A stretch of 64,000 bases of DNA from positions 1,178,001-1,242,000 of the forward strand of contig NZ_CP066218.1 in NCBI RefSeq assembly GCF_016313185.1, in the 5' to 3' direction. The notes below the pieces were generated by a model that saw only the letters and a list, made by a program, of their open reading frames with translations, searched no databases and had not been told where the DNA came from. The stretch comes from Mycolicibacterium baixiangningiae. Its GTDB lineage: Bacteria; Actinomycetota; Actinomycetes; Mycobacteriales; Mycobacteriaceae. The position numbers were made by a program, and so were the translations under genes. Shown here piece after piece: positions 18,455-26,510 of the stretch; position 1 is the stretch's first letter, and every line of letters begins with the position of its first letter.

Positions 18455-19726
18455 CTAGCGATCCGCGTGTGTGCCGATGGTCGACGGCACCTGCGGGGCG
18501 GGGCGGAATTCGATGGGCAGACTCCTCGGCCCACTCATGCCCAGCATCGGTTTCCACGGCGCGGGCCCGGCACGGCGGATGCTGGGCATCCGGTGGGCGA
18601 GGGTGCCGAGCGCTTCGGCCAGCTCGAGCCGGGCGAGGTTGGCACCCAGACAGTAGTGGACGCCGCCACCGAAGGTCAGGATGGCCGGGGGTGCCTGGCG
18701 GGTGATGTCGAAGCGGTCGGGGTCGGGGTACACGGTGGGGTCGCAGTTGGCTGCGAAGGTGTTCACGAAGACGAACGTGCCTGCGGGAAAGAGATATCCA
18801 CCGACGCCGACGTCCTCGATCACCGTGCGCAGCGTGCTGCACACCGACGGTGAATGGCGCATGCTCTCCTCGACCGCCCGCATGGCCAGGTCGGGATCGT
18901 CGCGAAGTAGCGCCCACTGCCCGGGGTGGTCGCACAGCACCTGCATGGACGCGGACAGCTGGTTGCGGGTGGTGTCCGTCCCCGCCACCAGCAGACTGGC
19001 CACCGTCATCCGCAATTCGTCGGCGCCCAGCCGGTCGCCGTCGTCTTCCGCGCGGATGAGGTCAGAGAGAAGATCATCCCTCAGAGCGCGCCGTCGATCC
19101 GCGATCATCTCGTCGACGTAGGCGTCGAGTTCGCCCCACGCGCGCATGACGGCAGGAACCTCGTCGACGAGGTTGACGTCGAAGCTCACCATCTTGAAGA
19201 TCTCTTCCGCCCACTGCGAGAACTTCTCCCAGTCCTCACGGGGCGCCCCGAGGAGAGCGCAGATGACCGGAATCGGATAGTGCCGTGCGATGTCGGTGAC
19301 GACGTCGCAGCGGCCCGCATCGGCGACGGCGTCGGCCAGTTCGTTGATCACCTCGACGATGGTCTCGTGCAGACGCGCGGTGGCCCGCGGGGTGAAGGCC
19401 TTCGAGACCAGGCTTCGCAGCCGATGGTGCCGGGCGCCCTCGGCGCACATGATGCTCCCGACGACGCGATCCCACAGCGGACCCGACGTCACGCCCTGAG
19501 CAGTGAGATGGATCCCAGGCGGGATGACGAACCGGTTGTCCCGCAGGATTGTCCGGGCGAGCTCGTAGGAGAGTATCTCGGGGCCGAGCGGTCCGAGCGC
19601 GAGTGGGGCCAGCCGCTGCGCCTCCCGGATCCGGGGGAGCACCTCCCGCGGTGTCTCGGTGACGTCGTAGGTCAGCGTCGGCAGTCCCGCGTCGAATACG
19701 CTGGGCATCGCCGTGTCGACAGTCAT
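18455..19726 (-). CDS. Cytochrome P450 monooxygenase
   Basis: 423 residues, soluble bacterial type. The I-helix oxygen-binding motif is AGTDTTRNQL, the ExxR motif is EESMR, and the heme ligand is Cys359 in FGGGVHYCLGANLARLE. It hydroxylates a hydrophobic substrate with electrons from a ferredoxin and reductase, neither of which is encoded nearby. The ATG at 19726 has a strong GAGGAGG ribosome site. It follows the MoxR/VWA/membrane-protein genes in one operon, so it probably acts on the same compound before or after the membrane enzyme (inference). A CYP family number needs an alignment. Confidence 0.92.
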   Translation of the reverse strand: MTVDTAMPSVFDAGLPTLTYDVTETPREVLPRIREAQRLAPLALGPLGPEILSYELARTILRDNRFVIPPGIHLTAQGVTSGPLWDRVVGSIMCAEGARHHRLRSLVSKAFTPRATARLHETIVEVINELADAVADAGRCDVVTDIARHYPIPVICALLGAPREDWEKFSQWAEEIFKMVSFDVNLVDEVPAVMRAWGELDAYVDEMIADRRRALRDDLLSDLIRAEDDGDRLGADELRMTVASLLVAGTDTTRNQLSASMQVLCDHPGQWALLRDDPDLAMRAVEESMRHSPSVCSTLRTVIEDVGVGGYLFPAGTFVFVNTFAANCDPTVYPDPDRFDITRQAPPAILTFGGGVHYCLGANLARLELAEALGTLAHRMPSIRRAGPAPWKPMLGMSGPRSLPIEFRPAPQVPSTIGTHADR

Positions 19727-19751
19727 GGCGCCTCCTCAAGGTGCTCGGCCA

Positions 19752-20177
19752 TCACGGCACGTTGGTCGCCAGGAAGGTCAGCGGCAGCCCGAACACCGCC
19801 AGGTCGATCTCTTCCAGGTAGGTGCCGTCACCCTCGAAGTGCTGCCGGAAGCGCCGCGTCGCGCCGTAGCGCTCGGCCACCGACTCCGCGGCCGACGCTC
19901 CGGGGACCCGGATCACCACCGTGTAGACGCCGTCACCGGTTTCGAGGAATTTCTCGACCGAATTGGCGACCGCCGCCCCCGAACCCGATAGGGGACTGAT
20001 CAACTCGATGCCCCGGTCCCAATCCAGGTGTACATGCAGGCCCAGTTCGGTCAGTTGCAGATCCTGGAGTGTGAACCCGAGTTCGGTGAACATCTGCGCC
20101 ACCGCGGCGTGCCTATCGGGTGCCACTGCGAACACGACGTGATGCAACCGGGCGGATTCGGACTCGGCGCTGGTCAT
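19752..20177 (-). CDS. VOC-family protein
   Basis: 141 residues, starting at MTSAESESARLHHVVFAVAP; the ATG overlaps the stop of the short DapB-like gene by four bases. The VOC signature is HHVVFAV at the N-terminus, HVHLDWDRGIELISP in the middle and LEEIDLAVFG near the end; possible metal ligands are His12/His13, Glu58 and Glu122/Glu123. Distinct from the VOC protein at 18013, so the operon carries two. Enzymes of this fold include isomerases, epimerases, lyases and extradiol dioxygenases; the reaction is not identifiable here. Confidence 0.78.
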   Translation of the reverse strand: MTSAESESARLHHVVFAVAPDRHAAVAQMFTELGFTLQDLQLTELGLHVHLDWDRGIELISPLSGSGAAVANSVEKFLETGDGVYTVVIRVPGASAAESVAERYGATRRFRQHFEGDGTYLEEIDLAVFGLPLTFLATNVP

Positions 20178-20824
20178 CGCACCAGCCCGATCGGTCGGAC
20201 GAGGCCGATGTCGAGGTGGGCGAAGAAGGGCAACCCGAGACCGAGCATGGTCGGGTTGCCGAGGAAGTCGTCCTTGTCCCTGCCGAACCCGAACAGGTCG
20301 AGGTGGTCTTCCAGCGGGGCGTCGGTGAGCACGTTGACGATTTCGTAGACGTGGATCGTGTCGATCCTGTTCATCACCCGGGCCAACGTCAGCGGCAGTA
20401 CATCCCCGGCGTAGCCGGGGTGGATCCCGCCGCCGTGGAAGCTGGATCCGCCTTCGCGGCAGGCGGTTTCGATCTTGGCGCCGTCGGCACGGTTGTCCGC
20501 ATCGGGGTGGAAGTATCCCGCAGTGGTCACGACGTTCTTGCCGGTGCGCAGGATTCGGCAGATCATCTCGACATCGGCGAACAGCCACGGGGTGTAGAAC
20601 ACGCAATCGGCGTCCAGGGACAGGATGTCGTCGATGTCGTCGGTGGCGACCACACCTGTGGGTGCTATGCCGGCGATCTCACCGGCGTCCCTGCCGACCT
20701 TGTCGGGGCTGTGCACCAGGACGCCGACGAGCTCGAACGCAGGATTGTCGAGGAAGTGGCGAATTCCGATCCGGCCCACGCGTCCGGTCATCCACTGGAT
20801 GATGCGGTGCTTCTGCTCAGGCAT
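20174..20824 (-). CDS. DapB-like NAD(P)H-dependent reductase, short form lacking the C-terminal third
   Basis: 216 residues. The N-terminus IIQWMTGRVGRIGIRHFLDNPAFELVGV is the nucleotide-binding pattern of the dihydrodipicolinate-reductase-like / amine dehydrogenase family, followed by GIAPTGVVATDDIDDIL and GGGIHPGYAGD. The neighbours of the same family at 20817 and 28880 are 350 and 357 residues; this one stops after about 60 percent, in an unrelated-looking tail (GLVRPIGLVR). The ATG at 20824 overlaps the stop of the longer paralogue by eight bases. It may be a truncated subunit that pairs with the full-length protein, or a decaying copy. Confidence 0.7.
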   Translation of the reverse strand: MPEQKHRIIQWMTGRVGRIGIRHFLDNPAFELVGVLVHSPDKVGRDAGEIAGIAPTGVVATDDIDDILSLDADCVFYTPWLFADVEMICRILRTGKNVVTTAGYFHPDADNRADGAKIETACREGGSSFHGGGIHPGYAGDVLPLTLARVMNRIDTIHVYEIVNVLTDAPLEDHLDLFGFGRDKDDFLGNPTMLGLGLPFFAHLDIGLVRPIGLVR

Positions 20825-21869
20825 GACTGAGCACTCCACGGGGCAGCAGGAGGGGCAGGTCGTTGTAGGTGGCGATGCCCGGTGCCGCGGCGACCACCGC
20901 GGGTATCGCGGTGATGGCGGGCATAGCCGTGATGGTCAGACCGAGCATGACGAAGTCGTCGAGTGTCTCGGCGACGAAATCGGTTGGCGGCTCGAAGCTC
21001 AACGTGGTCTTGATCGTCGGACGGCCCTCGACCCGGATGGTGTAGCCGAAGTCCATCGGCCAGGCCGGTTCCAGCGTCTGACCCTTGGTCCAGATGCCGC
21101 GGACCTCGACGACGTCGCGTGTGCCGACGAAGCCCTTCCAGCGGACATCGATGCCCGCGACGCACCCGGCCGCGATGGACCAGTCGCCGGGAAGTGCGAG
21201 ATCCTCGGTGGTGCTGGCATAGTCGACCTCGCATCGGATGTCGTCGAGTTCGACGCCAAGGGCGTCGGCGACCAGGAGCACCGCTTCGCGGAAGATCGCC
21301 GACCCCTTCTCGGTGATCGCGGGCAGGTCGGGCTGATCGGCCGGATAGCCGAACCCCATGGGGATCTCGGTGGCCGGCGAGTTGTAGATGGTCGTGTCGA
21401 AGGACTCGACCACCGATACGCGGTCGACGCGGTCGGAGATGCCCGCGGTGACGATGGCCAACAGCTGGATGAAGCCGGGATTGATGCCGCTGCCGAAGAT
21501 GGTCGACCCGCCGAGTTCGCACGCCTCGACGATGCGGTCCCGATCCGCACCCATCTGGTGGCCGGTGATGAATTCGGCGGTGGCCACGACATTGATGCCT
21601 GCACGAAGGATGCGGATCAGCTCGTCGGCATCGGCGAACATGGGGTTGTAGACCACGCAGTCCGGTTCGAGAGCCACCAGCGCGTCGACGTCATCGGTGG
21701 CCCGCACCCCCAGTGGCCCGATGCCACACAGTTCACCGACGTCGTGGCCCACCTTCTCCGCCGACCAGGCGTAGCAGCCGACGAGCTCGAGCTGGGCGTT
21801 GTCCACGATGGCCTGCACCGACTTCTTTCCCACGTTGCCGGTGGTCCACTGCACGATTCGGAAGGTCAC
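20817..21869 (-). CDS. DapB-like NAD(P)H-dependent reductase (amine dehydrogenase family), full length
   Basis: 350 residues from the GTG at 21869. Rossmann motif: RIVQWTTGNVGKKSVQAIV; conserved GIGPLGVRATDDVDAL and FGSGINPGFIQ segments follow. Proteins of this family are annotated as dihydrodipicolinate reductase or NAD(P)H-dependent amine dehydrogenase, but they do not sit in lysine loci in mycobacteria and their substrates are unknown. It lies directly behind the single-pass membrane protein (16-base gap) and ahead of its short paralogue. The long frame open upstream of 21869 is shadow. Confidence 0.78.
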   Translation of the reverse strand: MTFRIVQWTTGNVGKKSVQAIVDNAQLELVGCYAWSAEKVGHDVGELCGIGPLGVRATDDVDALVALEPDCVVYNPMFADADELIRILRAGINVVATAEFITGHQMGADRDRIVEACELGGSTIFGSGINPGFIQLLAIVTAGISDRVDRVSVVESFDTTIYNSPATEIPMGFGYPADQPDLPAITEKGSAIFREAVLLVADALGVELDDIRCEVDYASTTEDLALPGDWSIAAGCVAGIDVRWKGFVGTRDVVEVRGIWTKGQTLEPAWPMDFGYTIRVEGRPTIKTTLSFEPPTDFVAETLDDFVMLGLTITAMPAITAIPAVVAAAPGIATYNDLPLLLPRGVLSHA

Positions 21870-21885
21870 CTGTTCCGCGTCTTCG

Positions 21886-22314
21886 TCACGGTGCGCTTGC
21901 ACCCTGCTGGGTCTGCCGGGCCTCGCGCTCTTCGTGGAGTCGGACCAGTTCGCGGAACCCGATCCTGTTGTACTTGGGGATCGGCTGAATGCCCCACTGG
22001 TCCTGTGCGGTGTCCTTGGCCTCGGCACCCTCCGGGGGTCCCAGCGGCGGGTACGGGTACTTGCACTCGAGCGTGTCATCGGAGTACCGGACTTTCAGCA
22101 ACTCGCTGCAGATCTCGGTGAGGCTCAAGGTCGGATAGCCGTAGTAGACCGCCATGAACGGCAACGTGAAGGCGCCCTCGATCACCAGGGCGATCAGGCA
22201 TACCAGCACCGCTCGCTTGATGTAGCGGTGCATGCGTGCGTAATACGGTGTGGTGCCGGGGGGAAGGTTCTCCGCGGAGTCCTTCTCGTCCTGCGTGGCC
22301 GGTGTAGTGGTCAC
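21886..22314 (-). CDS. Single-pass membrane protein of the MoxR/VWA locus, unknown family
   Basis: 142 residues from a GTG with AGGAG seven bases upstream. One hydrophobic span at about residues 38-60 ([25 protein letters not shown]) follows a short basic N-terminus, then a soluble domain with two cysteines (LTEICSEL and [14 protein letters not shown]) and a charged C-terminal helix. There is no CXXCH heme site, so it is not a NorC-like cytochrome. The Cys pair may form a disulfide or bind metal. It sits between the polytopic membrane protein and the DapB-like genes, and I infer that it is a subunit of the same membrane complex. Confidence 0.7.
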   Translation of the reverse strand: MTTTPATQDEKDSAENLPPGTTPYYARMHRYIKRAVLVCLIALVIEGAFTLPFMAVYYGYPTLSLTEICSELLKVRYSDDTLECKYPYPPLGPPEGAEAKDTAQDQWGIQPIPKYNRIGFRELVRLHEEREARQTQQGASAP

Positions 22315-22337
22315 AGTAGCGCTCCTGCCAGAGTTGT

Positions 22338-23075
22338 TCAGTCGGAGAAGATTTCGCGGTTCACCGTATGGAGGTACGGAATCGCGAGGAACGGGGTGAT
22401 GTAGAAGATGTCGTAGAGCCACCAACCGATGACAGGGAACACGACGCCGGCGTAGCGCACGTCGGCGAACATCGTCATGTTGAGCACGTAAACGGTCCAG
22501 ATGACCACACCCATCCAGCAGGTGATGATCATCCACTGGTGTCCCCACCGCTTCATCTGCAGGAAGCCGATCGCCGCGGCGACGCGCATCGCGAAGACGG
22601 TGAAGATGAAGCCGATGACGTAGGCCTTCTCGCCGGGTCCGGCGGCCCCGCCGACCCACAGTTCGTTGTAGTGCCAGAAGTAGCCGCCGTCGAACATCGC
22701 GCCCCAGCCGACCATGAGCACCCGGTTGATCAGCGTGTGGTTGGCGACCATGTCCAGTGCCCAGCCGAGGGTGTTCAGCATCCCGTCGATGAGGACCAGG
22801 TAGCCGATCAGGGTGACGATCATGGGGCGAACGGACAGACCGGAATTCAGCGCCTGCCGTTGCAGCAGCACCCCGCGCAGGAAGATGGGCAGACCGATGA
22901 TTCCCGGTGCCCACATGCCCATCAGGCCGGCGCCGACGATCATCCACTTGTCGGCGCGCCGCTGCGCCTGGCGGGATTCGTCGTGATGTTCGTCGAAGCC
23001 GACGGAGCCCCCGCCCGCAACTGCGGCCGCCGGCGAGCGGTTGCCTGACCGGCGGTTGATCAGGGGAAGGTTCAC
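22338..23075 (-). CDS. Six-span membrane protein with conserved His/Asp/Glu, copy 1 (unknown family)
   Basis: 245 residues. Hydrophobic spans lie at roughly 44-68, 79-106, 118-134, 150-173, 180-202 and 209-235. Residues shared with copy 2 at 26511 include Asp108, His113, Asp129, His135, Glu138, His179, Asp222 and His236, several placed at membrane edges like metal ligands. The GTG at 23075 overlaps the stop of the 43-codon gene (GTGA), and the resulting N-terminus [14 protein letters not shown] aligns with copy 2, so this start is preferred over GTGs at 23084 and 23087. Beside MoxR and VWA genes it is the likeliest enzyme the ATPase matures (inference). I do not recognise the family. Confidence 0.75.
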   Translation of the reverse strand: MNLPLINRRSGNRSPAAAVAGGGSVGFDEHHDESRQAQRRADKWMIVGAGLMGMWAPGIIGLPIFLRGVLLQRQALNSGLSVRPMIVTLIGYLVLIDGMLNTLGWALDMVANHTLINRVLMVGWGAMFDGGYFWHYNELWVGGAAGPGEKAYVIGFIFTVFAMRVAAAIGFLQMKRWGHQWMIITCWMGVVIWTVYVLNMTMFADVRYAGVVFPVIGWWLYDIFYITPFLAIPYLHTVNREIFSD

Positions 23076-23203
23076 AACTCCCACCACCCTCGTGTGAAGG
23101 ACATGTACAGCTGGATCAGGAACATCGTCAGCAGATAGCCGTACATGACGATCTGAAAGATGATCAGCGCCCTCTTACGCTTTCTCTCTCGTTGGTCGAC
23201 CAT
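23072..23203 (-). CDS. 43-residue single-span membrane peptide
   Basis: [20 protein letters not shown] begins the peptide: a very basic head, then one membrane span (about residues 12-35) and a C-terminal [15 protein letters not shown] lies seven bases before the ATG and the stop overlaps the GTG of the polytopic protein by four bases, which fixes both starts. The positive-inside rule puts the N-terminus in the cytoplasm. Such peptides are typical small subunits of membrane oxidases and monooxygenases; here the partner is presumably the six-span protein. No homology is claimed. Confidence 0.75.
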   Translation of the reverse strand: MVDQRERKRKRALIIFQIVMYGYLLTMFLIQLYMSFTRGWWEL

Positions 23204-23217
23204 CGAGTGACTCCTTC

Positions 23218-24066
23218 CTAGTAGGTGCGTGAGTTGGTGGCGGGCTTCCCGGAGGTGCCGGTGTCGAGCAGACTCGCCGCCGCGACTTCGCGGAGGCCGT
23301 CGGTGATGGCCCCGTCGGTGGACAGGGGTGCGAGGATGCACGCTTCGGCAGCCTCCAGTTCGGACGCTCCCGCGGCGACCAGGGCCGCCGCCGTCACCAG
23401 GACGCGGGTGGAGGGCGGCTCGAAGTGGAAGGCCTCGTCCGCGGTGCGAATGGCCCTCGCGCACTGCACAAGCCGCTGGGCGGTCGACGGTTCGACACCC
23501 GTCTCGGCCACGATCACCTCTGCCTCCCGGTCGGGGGGCAGGTAATTCATCGGCAGGGTGACGAATCGCTGCCGGAACGAGGGCTTCAGCTCCTTGAGTG
23601 AGCTTCGGTAGGCGGGATTGTACGAACACACGAGCATGAAGTCGTCCGGTGCTTCGACGACCTCACCGGCCCGGTCCAGAAACAGGGCACGGCGGTGGTC
23701 GGTCAGCGAATGCAGGATGGCCAGTGAGTCGTGGCGGGCCTCGACCACCTCGTCGAGGTAGCAGATGGCACCGTTCTTGACGGCCCGGGTGAGCGGACCG
23801 TCCGTCCAGACGACGTCGCCGCCGGTCACCATGAACCGGCCGACGAGATCGGAGCTCGTCAGGTCGTCGTGGCAGCTGATCGTGACGACGGGCCGTTGCA
23901 GAAGTCCACCCATGTGCTCGACGAATCGGGTCTTGCCACATCCGGTCGGCCCCGTCAGCATGACGGGAATCCGTTGGCGGTAGGCCTGTTCGAAGAGTTT
24001 GGCCTCGTTGCCGGTCGATTGGTAGATGGGGCTCGTCATCGCTTTCCTGTGTTCGTCGATGGTCAT
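23218..24066 (-). CDS. MoxR-type AAA+ ATPase, CbbQ/NirQ/NorQ subfamily
   Basis: 282 residues. Walker A GPTGCGKT (39-46), Walker B ICYLDE (101-106), sensor-1 CSYNP (Asn150) and an arginine-finger region KPSFRQRF (161-168), followed by the CbbQ-type C-terminal domain. Members work with a VWA protein to activate or load metal into a client (NorQ/NorD with NO reductase, CbbQ/CbbO with Rubisco). The VWA partner overlaps it upstream by four bases, as expected. No NO reductase or Rubisco is present, so the client should be another product of this operon. Confidence 0.9.
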   Translation of the reverse strand: MTIDEHRKAMTSPIYQSTGNEAKLFEQAYRQRIPVMLTGPTGCGKTRFVEHMGGLLQRPVVTISCHDDLTSSDLVGRFMVTGGDVVWTDGPLTRAVKNGAICYLDEVVEARHDSLAILHSLTDHRRALFLDRAGEVVEAPDDFMLVCSYNPAYRSSLKELKPSFRQRFVTLPMNYLPPDREAEVIVAETGVEPSTAQRLVQCARAIRTADEAFHFEPPSTRVLVTAAALVAAGASELEAAEACILAPLSTDGAITDGLREVAAASLLDTGTSGKPATNSRTY

Positions 24067-25619
24067 GCGGACACCAGCTCACGGTGGACATGGGCCAGGA
24101 CCCGGGGCAACTCCTCGACGCGGCGGATGCGTTGGGAGCGGCGGGGTCCGAAGACTTCGGGCAGCGGGTCGACGCGCGTGGGGCCGACGCCGACGTAGTA
24201 GATCGACACTCCGGCGTCCGCGGCCTCCTCGACCGCATGCGCGGTGTCGGCCCACGCGTATCGGCCCTCGTAGCCCTCGTCGGAGATGAGGCCGTCGCCG
24301 ATCACGATGAGCAGCCGCCGTTCGGCGGGCTGCGCGAGCAGCCGACTGGTCAGATGGCGCAGCGGCGCCCCGAGCCTGGTGTAGCCGCCGGCGACGAGTC
24401 CCATCCCGCTCGGCGCCGCGAATCGGCGGTCGTCGAAATCCTTGAGGCAGTGCACTTCCACGCGGTGGCGGGTGTTGCCGGTGAACACGAAGATGCCGTG
24501 GCGTTCGCGGGCACTCGTCATCGCCCGCGACAGGGCGTCGGCACAGGCCAGCTCCAACCGGAGAATCCGGCCGCCGTGCACACCCAGTGACGAGCTGCCG
24601 TCCAGGAGCAGTGCGGTCGCGACGTCGCGGCTGCTGGGCAGCAGTTCACGGAACACCCGGGGTTCGGTCGCCTCACCGGTGGCGAGATCGACGTAGTGGC
24701 GGACGTACTGGTCGACGTCGATATCGGAGCCGTCCTCCAGGCGGTTCGTCATCGCCCGGTGGGTGTTCTCCTCGAACCACTTCCGAAGGTCTTCCGAGAT
24801 CGGCATGGTCGGTTCACCGCGTTTGACCCGGGGCTGCTCGAGCACCGCGACGTGATCGGCCAGGAAGCTCTTGGTCCACGAATTCCATTCGGGATAGGGG
24901 ATTCCCGGCCGGTGCTCGGGGGTGAGTTCGAAGTCGCTGTCCTCGGGGCGACTCGGTGGCGGCAGGTTCGGGTTGCGCACCCCACCGTCGCCCCCTACGG
25001 GCACGGAGTGCGCCTGCGGCGTCTGCTTCAGCCGGCTGGTCCACGGCAACCGGCCGAGGTTGCGGCGCAACTTGTCGGTCAAGCTCCTGGGTGCGGTGTG
25101 GGCGACGGGCAGCCGGCCGAGCAGCGGATGTGGCTCCGACGGTGCGCCGGTCCGGGCCGAGTCGATCGCCCGTTCAAGCATCTGCGGGGCATCCATCTCG
25201 CCGGCGAGGATGTCGAGTTCCGGGAGGGTCCTGCGCATCTCGGGGACCAGACCGGGCCACCGCGATGCGATCCAACCATAGGCGACACCCGCTTCGGTGA
25301 TCGTCAGAGCATCGAGTTCTCTGGCGGTGAGCTCGTGGAGCCGATAACCGATCAGGCGATCCTTCGACGGCGCACATTGCAGGGCGACGCCGCAGGTGAG
25401 CGTCCGCCGGGTCCAGCCGGTCACTGCCGCCGGGTAGGGAACGTAGACGTGGCGCAATGATGTGCTCAGGCTGAAGCTGCGCTGATCGCCGGTGACCAGA
25501 CGCGCACCCTCACGGCGGAACTCGCTGAGGGCGACGGCCGTCAAGGCGCAGCTGCGCTCGGTGGCCATGGCATGGCCGTCGACGTCAGCCACGGTGCTGT
25601 CCCCGGACGCGTGGCGCAC
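24063..25619 (-). CDS. VWA-domain protein, NorD/CbbO-like partner of the MoxR ATPase
   Basis: 518 residues from the GTG at 25619. The N-terminal ~320 residues are not distinctive; the C-terminal von Willebrand A domain (about 335-505) has a complete metal-ion-dependent adhesion site: DGSSS (340-344), the Thr in GGYTRLGAP, and GDGLISDEGYEG. NorD and CbbO proteins share this layout and link the AAA+ ring to its client. The stop overlaps the ATPase ATG (ATGA). The annotated start overlaps the tail of the TetR-like frame at 25585, an argument against that tail being real. Confidence 0.87.
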   Translation of the reverse strand: MRHASGDSTVADVDGHAMATERSCALTAVALSEFRREGARLVTGDQRSFSLSTSLRHVYVPYPAAVTGWTRRTLTCGVALQCAPSKDRLIGYRLHELTARELDALTITEAGVAYGWIASRWPGLVPEMRRTLPELDILAGEMDAPQMLERAIDSARTGAPSEPHPLLGRLPVAHTAPRSLTDKLRRNLGRLPWTSRLKQTPQAHSVPVGGDGGVRNPNLPPPSRPEDSDFELTPEHRPGIPYPEWNSWTKSFLADHVAVLEQPRVKRGEPTMPISEDLRKWFEENTHRAMTNRLEDGSDIDVDQYVRHYVDLATGEATEPRVFRELLPSSRDVATALLLDGSSSLGVHGGRILRLELACADALSRAMTSARERHGIFVFTGNTRHRVEVHCLKDFDDRRFAAPSGMGLVAGGYTRLGAPLRHLTSRLLAQPAERRLLIVIGDGLISDEGYEGRYAWADTAHAVEEAADAGVSIYYVGVGPTRVDPLPEVFGPRRSQRIRRVEELPRVLAHVHRELVSA

Positions 25620-26202
25620 TCGGCGTGACGACCGCTGTCAGAACGTGCCGATGTTCGAGAACATCCAGTACCAGAACCAGATGATCGCCGCAGCGCCGCC
25701 CCAGGCGCCGACGTAGCGGAGAAGCTCCCAGAGATAGGCCATGATCAGATCTCCTTCCGTAGAGGTAGAACAGGGGTGTCATCGGACCTCCAGGCCGCGC
25801 ACCGCCGGTCCATTCGTCCGGCTGCGGGGGGCGGGTGGCAGAGAAGTGGAGGGCGAGGAGTTCCCGGAACAGGGGCCGGCCCAGTCGCTGCTCCAGTCTC
25901 ATGACCAGATGCACGATCTCGGTCAGGGCAGCGGCCAGGTGGGGGCGACCCTGCAGGAAACGGGCGAACTCCGCGGCGATCCGCGCTTCCTCACGGCGCT
26001 CGACCTCGAGCAGCACATACTCCTTGGACGGGAAGTGAAAGTAGAAGGTGCCGTGGGCGACTCCGGCCGCGGCCACGATCGCGCCCACCTCCGCTTCCGT
26101 CATCCCGGCTCGCTGGAACTCGGCTAGGGCGGCACCCAGGATGCGTTCCCTCGTCTGCTGCCGACGCGCCTCACGCGCGGACAGCTTGACCTGTGGCCTC
26201 AT
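25585..26202 (-). CDS. TetR-family regulator with degenerate C-terminal half
   Basis: The first ~125 residues are a good TetR protein: REARRQQTRERILGAALAEF, HTH around VGAIVAAAGVAHGTFYFHFP, then SKEYVLLEVERREEARIA. They align closely with the TetR at 27294 up to LALHFSATRPP. Beyond that the similarity stops: the frame continues about 80 residues through the 34-codon membrane peptide gene and into the VWA start in a different frame, with Arg-rich, shadow-like sequence. The ligand-binding half seems lost by deletion. It may still bind DNA. Promoter TTGACT-N17-TACAAA with an overlapping operator precedes it. Confidence 0.7.
   Translation of the reverse strand: MRPQVKLSAREARRQQTRERILGAALAEFQRAGMTEAEVGAIVAAAGVAHGTFYFHFPSKEYVLLEVERREEARIAAEFARFLQGRPHLAAALTEIVHLVMRLEQRLGRPLFRELLALHFSATRPPQPDEWTGGARPGGPMTPLFYLYGRRSDHGLSLGASPLRRRLGRRCGDHLVLVLDVLEHRHVLTAVVTPSAPRVRGQHRG
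25638..25742 (-). CDS. 34-residue Trp-rich membrane peptide
   Basis: Translation gives MAYLWELLRYVGAWGGAAAI followed by IWFWYWMFSNIGTF and a TGA. Almost the whole peptide is one membrane span with six tryptophans. A near-ideal GGAAGGAG ribosome site lies eight bases before the ATG, 18 bases separate its stop from the VWA start, and it heads the operon, so I regard it as a real gene despite its size. It is the second micro-subunit candidate of the locus beside the 43-residue peptide at 23072. Confidence 0.7.
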   Translation of the reverse strand: MAYLWELLRYVGAWGGAAAIIWFWYWMFSNIGTF

Positions 26203-26510
26203 GGTGCGCCCTTTGTAACGCAGTCACTGACCAAAGTCAATGATATGTCGTCCTCCGCGATGTTTGATGCGCGTCGGGCGTACCGAAACGTGCTGTCCGA
26301 AACCAGGTCCGGGAGTCAACACCGTGGTCAGACTGATACAAGTCAGTGAATCAAGTCATTGACAGCCGCCGGAGCCGAAGAGGGAAATGCACGGATGGCC
26401 GGGCCTGCGCAACGCACGGGCCCCCGGGTCTTTTGCACTCCCGCTGCGACGAGTCCCGGTTCGTCAGGGCCACCGGCTTGCCGGTCGACTCGGGGGTGTC
26501 GTTCTGAGCC
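26203..26510. other. Gene-free spacer with two further degenerate operator copies
   Basis: This 308-base stretch has no supported gene. Besides the promoter at 26212-26241 it holds ACTGATACAAGTCAGT (26332-26347) and AGTGAATCAAGTCATT (26345-26360), overlapping weaker matches to ATTGACT-N2-AGTCAAT about 100 bases upstream of that promoter. The remainder towards the end of the second six-span protein gene shows nothing distinctive. Confidence 0.55.
26212..26241 (-). promoter_or_regulatory. Promoter and overlapping TetR operator of the MoxR/VWA operon and its tetR
   Basis: On the minus strand TTGACT (26240-26235), 17 bases, TACAAA (26217-26212), ten bases ahead of the ATG at 26202. ACTGACCAAAGTCAAT (26226-26241) matches ATTGACT-N2-AGTCAAT at 12 of 14 defined bases and covers the -35 box, as expected for repression by the adjacent TetR proteins. 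Confidence 0.65.

Noticed and set aside
25585..25740. C-terminal ~50 codons of the truncated TetR as a real protein domain
   Set aside because: They overlap the 34-codon peptide gene and the VWA start in other frames and have no similarity to the TetR paralogue.
21886..25742. Copper membrane monooxygenase or NO reductase
   Set aside because: No periplasmic cupredoxin-type subunit, no CXXCH cytochrome and no heme-copper oxidase-like 12-span protein; only the MoxR/VWA accessories resemble those systems.
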